A DNA stretch of 64,000 bases from Sulfurovum sp. GTDB lineage: Bacteria > Campylobacterota > Campylobacteria > Campylobacterales > Sulfurovaceae. Shown here piece by piece: positions 60,209-64,000 of the stretch. Location: assembly GCF_015493435.1 (NCBI RefSeq), contig NZ_WGDD01000001.1, positions 1 through 64,000 of the forward strand, in the 5' to 3' direction. The notes under the pieces were generated by a model. The model made no database searches and was not told the DNA's origin. It saw nothing but the letters and a program-made list of their open reading frames with translations. Made by a program: the position numbers and the translations under genes. Each line of letters begins with the position of its first letter. Position 1 is the first letter of the stretch.

Positions 60209-60210
60209 CA

Positions 60211-61371
60211 CTAATAAGTAATCGTTTTATGAAAACGAAGTGGTATGGTTGCCAAAGTTTCTGCGATTTTAACGCCAGCCATACCGTCTCCATAAATATA
60301 TTCCGATTCGTAGTGACCATGTTCAACATGCTTTTCAATAGCCTGCTCGATCTCTTTTTGATCGTAACCGCAGTCAATCACGTTTTTCCCGCGTTTTCGA
60401 CCATGTTGGCGTGTACCGATATTTACAACAGGAATCCCCAAGTAGGAACTTTCGCGTATGCCTACGCTTGAATTGCCGACCAATACTTTTGCATTTTTTA
60501 TCAAGCGTAGAAAATCTTCAGGTTCCATGTTTTTGAAAAAGCGGATATTTTTGGGGTTTTTCAATTCTCTGAAAGTACGGATCGCATTAGAAGTACCGTC
60601 AGCTCCGGCATCTACATTGGGCCAGAACCAGAAGGTAGGCATATTCAGTACATCAACCGCTTTGAGTGTTTCAAGCACATGTTCTTTGGATGCCTCATAT
60701 TCTGTGGTAACGGGATGCTGCATTACTACAAGGTATCCTTCTTTCTCCCAGTCGTCTATGTCTCCCACACCACCATATTTTTCTACAGGGTCAAAACCGA
60801 GTTTCTGGTTTTCCAGCACTTCTTTTGCCAAATCTATCGAGGGACAGCCCGTATTGATAACATAGGCAGGGTCTTCTCCCATTTTGATGACACGTTCACG
60901 GGCATCCCGGGAAGCGACCAGGTGGATATCTGCCAGTTTTGTATTGGCATGGCGGACTTTTTCGTCTATGTTCCCTGTCACTTCTCCCCCCTGTATGTGT
61001 GCCAGAGGAATATTTTGATAAGAAGCGGCAATGGAAGTGGCAATTGTTTCGAAACGGTCGGCAATACTGACGACAACATCGGGTTGAAGATTGTAAAAAA
61101 CATTAGACAGCTCCATCAGTGCCAAACCGGTAGTCTTGGCCATTGCTGTTGGCGTTTCACCCTCCAAAACATTGTAGACCTTTTCGGTTATTTCGAAACC
61201 ATCTTCTTCTATGACATTTACAGCATTGCCGTATCTGTCTAACAATGCAGAACCTGCGACAACAAGTTGAAGTTCCAAATCAGGATGTTCATTAATAGCG
61301 GTTAAAGCTGTTTTTACCCGTGCATAGCTTGGCCTTGCTGTGATTACCACACAAATTTTTCGTTTATTCAT
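60211..61371 (-). CDS. UDP-N-acetylglucosamine 2-epimerase (hydrolysing), NeuC/LegG-like
   Basis: KICVVITARPSYARVKTAL, HIQGGEVTGNIDEKVRHANTKLADIHL, GNSSVGIRESSYLGIPVVNIGTRQHGR. Confidence 0.92.
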   Translation of the reverse strand: MNKRKICVVITARPSYARVKTALTAINEHPDLELQLVVAGSALLDRYGNAVNVIEEDGFEITEKVYNVLEGETPTAMAKTTGLALMELSNVFYNLQPDVVVSIADRFETIATSIAASYQNIPLAHIQGGEVTGNIDEKVRHANTKLADIHLVASRDARERVIKMGEDPAYVINTGCPSIDLAKEVLENQKLGFDPVEKYGGVGDIDDWEKEGYLVVMQHPVTTEYEASKEHVLETLKAVDVLNMPTFWFWPNVDAGADGTSNAIRTFRELKNPKNIRFFKNMEPEDFLRLIKNAKVLVGNSSVGIRESSYLGIPVVNIGTRQHGRKRGKNVIDCGYDQKEIEQAIEKHVEHGHYESEYIYGDGMAGVKIAETLATIPLRFHKTITY

Positions 61372-62371
61372 CGATGTCTTCCTTTGTGAGAAACTCCCAA
61401 GTCGTTTTATCTGTTTTTAGTGTTTTGCCTATTGCTTGTTGCCATGCAGAAGCATCGATGCCGAACCCTTTCGGTTTTTTGGCTTCAAGATCATCAAATG
61501 TCAACACATGCCCGGCTTCAAGGTTTTTGTTAACTGCAAGACTCTTTTCAAAGATGCTTTTGAGTGTACTAAATCGGCTGTTGTCCTGTTTGTCGACTGG
61601 ATGGGAGAGAGCAGTCTCTATGTCTCGTACCCCTTCGACAAGACGGGCAATCTCGTCTATGGTCAGAGATGCTTTGGCATCGGGACCGAACATCCGTTTG
61701 TCGAACACGGCATGAAACTCCAGTATCTCCGCTCCGAGTGACACTGCTGCCAAACAGGCGAAAATATCACCTGAGTGGTCGGAAAATCCTACGGGCACCC
61801 CATAGCGTGTCTTTAATGCATCGATAACATTCAACCCCCACTCTTCGGGTTTGGTCGGGTAGGCTGTCGTACACTGAAGTACGGAAACATCGATGCCCTT
61901 CTCTTTGAGAAACTGCACACTGATGTCAAGCTCTTCAAATGAGCTCATCCCCGATGAGAGAATGACCGGCTTTCCTGTTCGGGCTATCTTTTCAAGCAGC
62001 AGCAGGTTCGTTACCTCCCCGCTGCCTATTTTGTAGGCAGATACCCCTGCTTCTTCAAGAAGGTCTACTGCCGCATTGGAAAAGGGAGAAGAGATAAAAG
62101 CAACACCCACCTCATCACAATGGGCTTTGATGCCTTTCCACTGCTCCAGTGTGAACTCCATCCGTTTCCAGTAGTCGTACCGTGTGGCATCTTCATACGA
62201 AAACTTCACACGGAACGGTTCATGCTCACTGCTCTCTGCATGGGCAATGTGTGTCTGGAACTTGACAGCATCTACTCCGGTCTGTGCCAGGGCATCGATG
62301 TAGGAGTGCAAAATACCCAAACTTCCTTCGTGGGCTTGTGCTATTTCTGCTATAATGTACGTTTTTTCCAT
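61364..62371 (-). CDS. N-acetylneuraminate/legionaminate synthase, NeuB-like
   Basis: YIIAEIAQAHEGSLGILHSYIDALAQTGVDAVKFQTH, LQCTTAYPTKPEEWGLNVI, GFSDHSGD, C-terminal SAF-like domain. Confidence 0.92.
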   Translation of the reverse strand: MEKTYIIAEIAQAHEGSLGILHSYIDALAQTGVDAVKFQTHIAHAESSEHEPFRVKFSYEDATRYDYWKRMEFTLEQWKGIKAHCDEVGVAFISSPFSNAAVDLLEEAGVSAYKIGSGEVTNLLLLEKIARTGKPVILSSGMSSFEELDISVQFLKEKGIDVSVLQCTTAYPTKPEEWGLNVIDALKTRYGVPVGFSDHSGDIFACLAAVSLGAEILEFHAVFDKRMFGPDAKASLTIDEIARLVEGVRDIETALSHPVDKQDNSRFSTLKSIFEKSLAVNKNLEAGHVLTFDDLEAKKPKGFGIDASAWQQAIGKTLKTDKTTWEFLTKEDIDE

Positions 62372-63447
62372 TTTTCAACCAATTTTTCAATATTTTTACA
62401 CCATTCTTCTAAATCATATATTTTATCTGGTATATTTTTTCTATATGTATTTATTCTACTATTATTTTCATATTTCTTAAGTTCATCAGAAATCGCTTTT
62501 ACCCAATTTTGTGGCATATTTGGAAAATCTACCAACCGACCAAAAGAACCAGTTCCCATAATTTCCGCAACTGGGTCGATATTGGAGGCTATACATACAT
62601 TTCCGCATTTTAATGCTTCAGTCAAGGACATCGGGTGCCCTTCATGGCATAAAGTTGAAAAAAGATATATGTCTGAAGCTTGATAATAAGAAGCTAACTG
62701 ATCATTAGGGATTCTTCCCAACCATCTTATCTGTTTACCATGGATTTCATTATGGGTTCCGATTATCAAAAGTTCTATATTAGGGAGGTCCTGTATAAGT
62801 TTTTCCCAGGCTTTAAGAATAATATGCAATCCTTTTTTAGAACGATCTTGAGAGAGCCAAAGCAAATATATCTTATTTTCGGATAATCCCAATGTCTGAC
62901 GCAATATTGTTTTATCAGAAGCTGAAACGTGTTGAAATTTTATTGAGTCCACCCCATTATATATATGTGTAACTTCACAAGGAAGTGCATGTGTCTGAGT
63001 AAGCTGAAAATGATAGGAAGCTCTTGTCAATACAATTAAGTCATCTATCATTCCATAAAAATTTTCAAGTTCATTAGGTGGCATAAAATAATGATACCCA
63101 TGAATAAAAAATAATATTTTAATGCGACTTCTTACACCTTCTTTTCTAGCATAATAATCAACGGTTTTCAAAAGTCCAGGATTGTCAATGATCATAACAA
63201 TCAGTTCTTTTTCAGAGGAGAGTATCTTCTTGAGTGCATTCCAGTAGACTTTAAAACGATAAAACTTGATAAAAGCTTCCATTTTATATCTCAAAATTTT
63301 TGGTTCTTCTACAAGGTAATGTTTTGACTGAACAATAGTTTTATCTAAATTTTTTTTAGGACAAATAACATAGTCGATATTTGAATTTTCTTTTTTTAAC
63401 AGATATGAAAATCTTGTAGTCCAACTTGCAATACCACTATATGGCAA
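62350..63447 (-). CDS. Glycosyltransferase family 4
   Basis: YLLWLSQDRSKKGLHIILKAWEKLI, FSTLCHEGHPMSLTEALKCGNVCIASNIDPVAEIM. Confidence 0.88.
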   Translation of the reverse strand: MPYSGIASWTTRFSYLLKKENSNIDYVICPKKNLDKTIVQSKHYLVEEPKILRYKMEAFIKFYRFKVYWNALKKILSSEKELIVMIIDNPGLLKTVDYYARKEGVRSRIKILFFIHGYHYFMPPNELENFYGMIDDLIVLTRASYHFQLTQTHALPCEVTHIYNGVDSIKFQHVSASDKTILRQTLGLSENKIYLLWLSQDRSKKGLHIILKAWEKLIQDLPNIELLIIGTHNEIHGKQIRWLGRIPNDQLASYYQASDIYLFSTLCHEGHPMSLTEALKCGNVCIASNIDPVAEIMGTGSFGRLVDFPNMPQNWVKAISDELKKYENNSRINTYRKNIPDKIYDLEEWCKNIEKLVEKWKKRTL

Positions 63448-63475
63448 TGCAAAATGTGAAACAATAACCGTTTTT

Positions 63476-64000
63476 TCATATTTTTCCTTTTTGAAGAAGT
63501 ATGTTAGATATTTTTGTCAACAATTTGTATATTTTATGTTCCTTATTTACAAGAAAGGAAAATGATTTAAAAAAATATTGTCTGTAAATGACAAGATGAA
63601 ACAAAATAAAGAGCAATAACATAAGTATTCCTGCCAATATAAACCCAACCATGCTTTTATCGAATATTGAAATTATTAAAGCAATACTCACAGAAAATAT
63701 TATATTCTGTATCACAAAAATACCAAGCTTAAGACTCGTAAAAAAAACAAAAGGATTGTAACCTAGCTTAATGATGCCAATACCTGACTTTATTACAGAA
63801 TACAATATGGTAATAACAACATATGTTATTGCATAATCAATAATACTCCCTTTCAAAAAAGAAATAAGTAATAGCACAGGAATAAGTACAACTAAATTTG
63901 CCAAAGAAAGTTTAGACTGTATCTCAGGATATCCTATGCCAGTCAAAATATTGATTGAGGCTCCATAAATAGATGTGATCAATCCATATACCAAGAAAAC
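63476..64000 (-). CDS. Wzx-like flippase / polysaccharide biosynthesis membrane protein (N-terminus outside window)
   Basis: Polytopic C-terminal half, open to the window edge, within the polysaccharide locus. Confidence 0.65.
   Translation of the reverse strand, partial: VFLVYGLITSIYGASINILTGIGYPEIQSKLSLANLVVLIPVLLLISFLKGSIIDYAITYVVITILYSVIKSGIGIIKLGYNPFVFFTSLKLGIFVIQNIIFSVSIALIISIFDKSMVGFILAGILMLLLFILFHLVIYRQYFFKSFSFLVNKEHKIYKLLTKISNILLQKGKI

Overview
The window is a chromosomal segment from a Campylobacterota-like (Sulfurovum-type) bacterium. This assignment is an inference from gene content, namely selABD, MlaEFD with a STAS-MlaE fusion, SpeA plus a carboxynorspermidine-synthase-like protein, and a large glycan locus. 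Positions 1-37.5 kb are mostly housekeeping: PDH E1beta/E2/E3, moeA, selB-selA-tRNA-Sec-selD, acnB, ftsK, tRNA-Leu/Gly/Gly, ubiX, coaD, tmk, hisS, an Mla-type lipid transport operon, speA, cysE, an aminotransferase, a patatin, pgeF, rodA and tRNA-Met. Positions 37.5-64 kb are accessory: a surface-polysaccharide/nonulosonate locus (wecB, capK-like, several glycosyltransferases, wzy, asnB, neuA/neuC/neuB-like, wzx) that carries about seven toxin-antitoxin or ATPase cassettes between 37.5 and 48.8 kb. Two patterns stand out. (1) Several cassettes sit at host gene-gene junctions and are bracketed by imperfect direct copies of that junction. One glycosyltransferase start occurs as one full and several partial copies, and the flanking genes mostly stay intact. 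This looks like serial insertion with long target duplication. (2) A degenerate heptanucleotide array (AAGTTNN) occurs in inverted orientation on both sides of a four-helix-bundle (S23/IVP family) gene. The same inverted array, without the gene, lies inside a glycosyltransferase ORF, where copy-number change would switch the reading frame. SelD is also a selenoprotein: an in-frame TGA replaces the active-site Cys, and the ORF track truncates the gene there. All alignments were done by eye; no database search was run.
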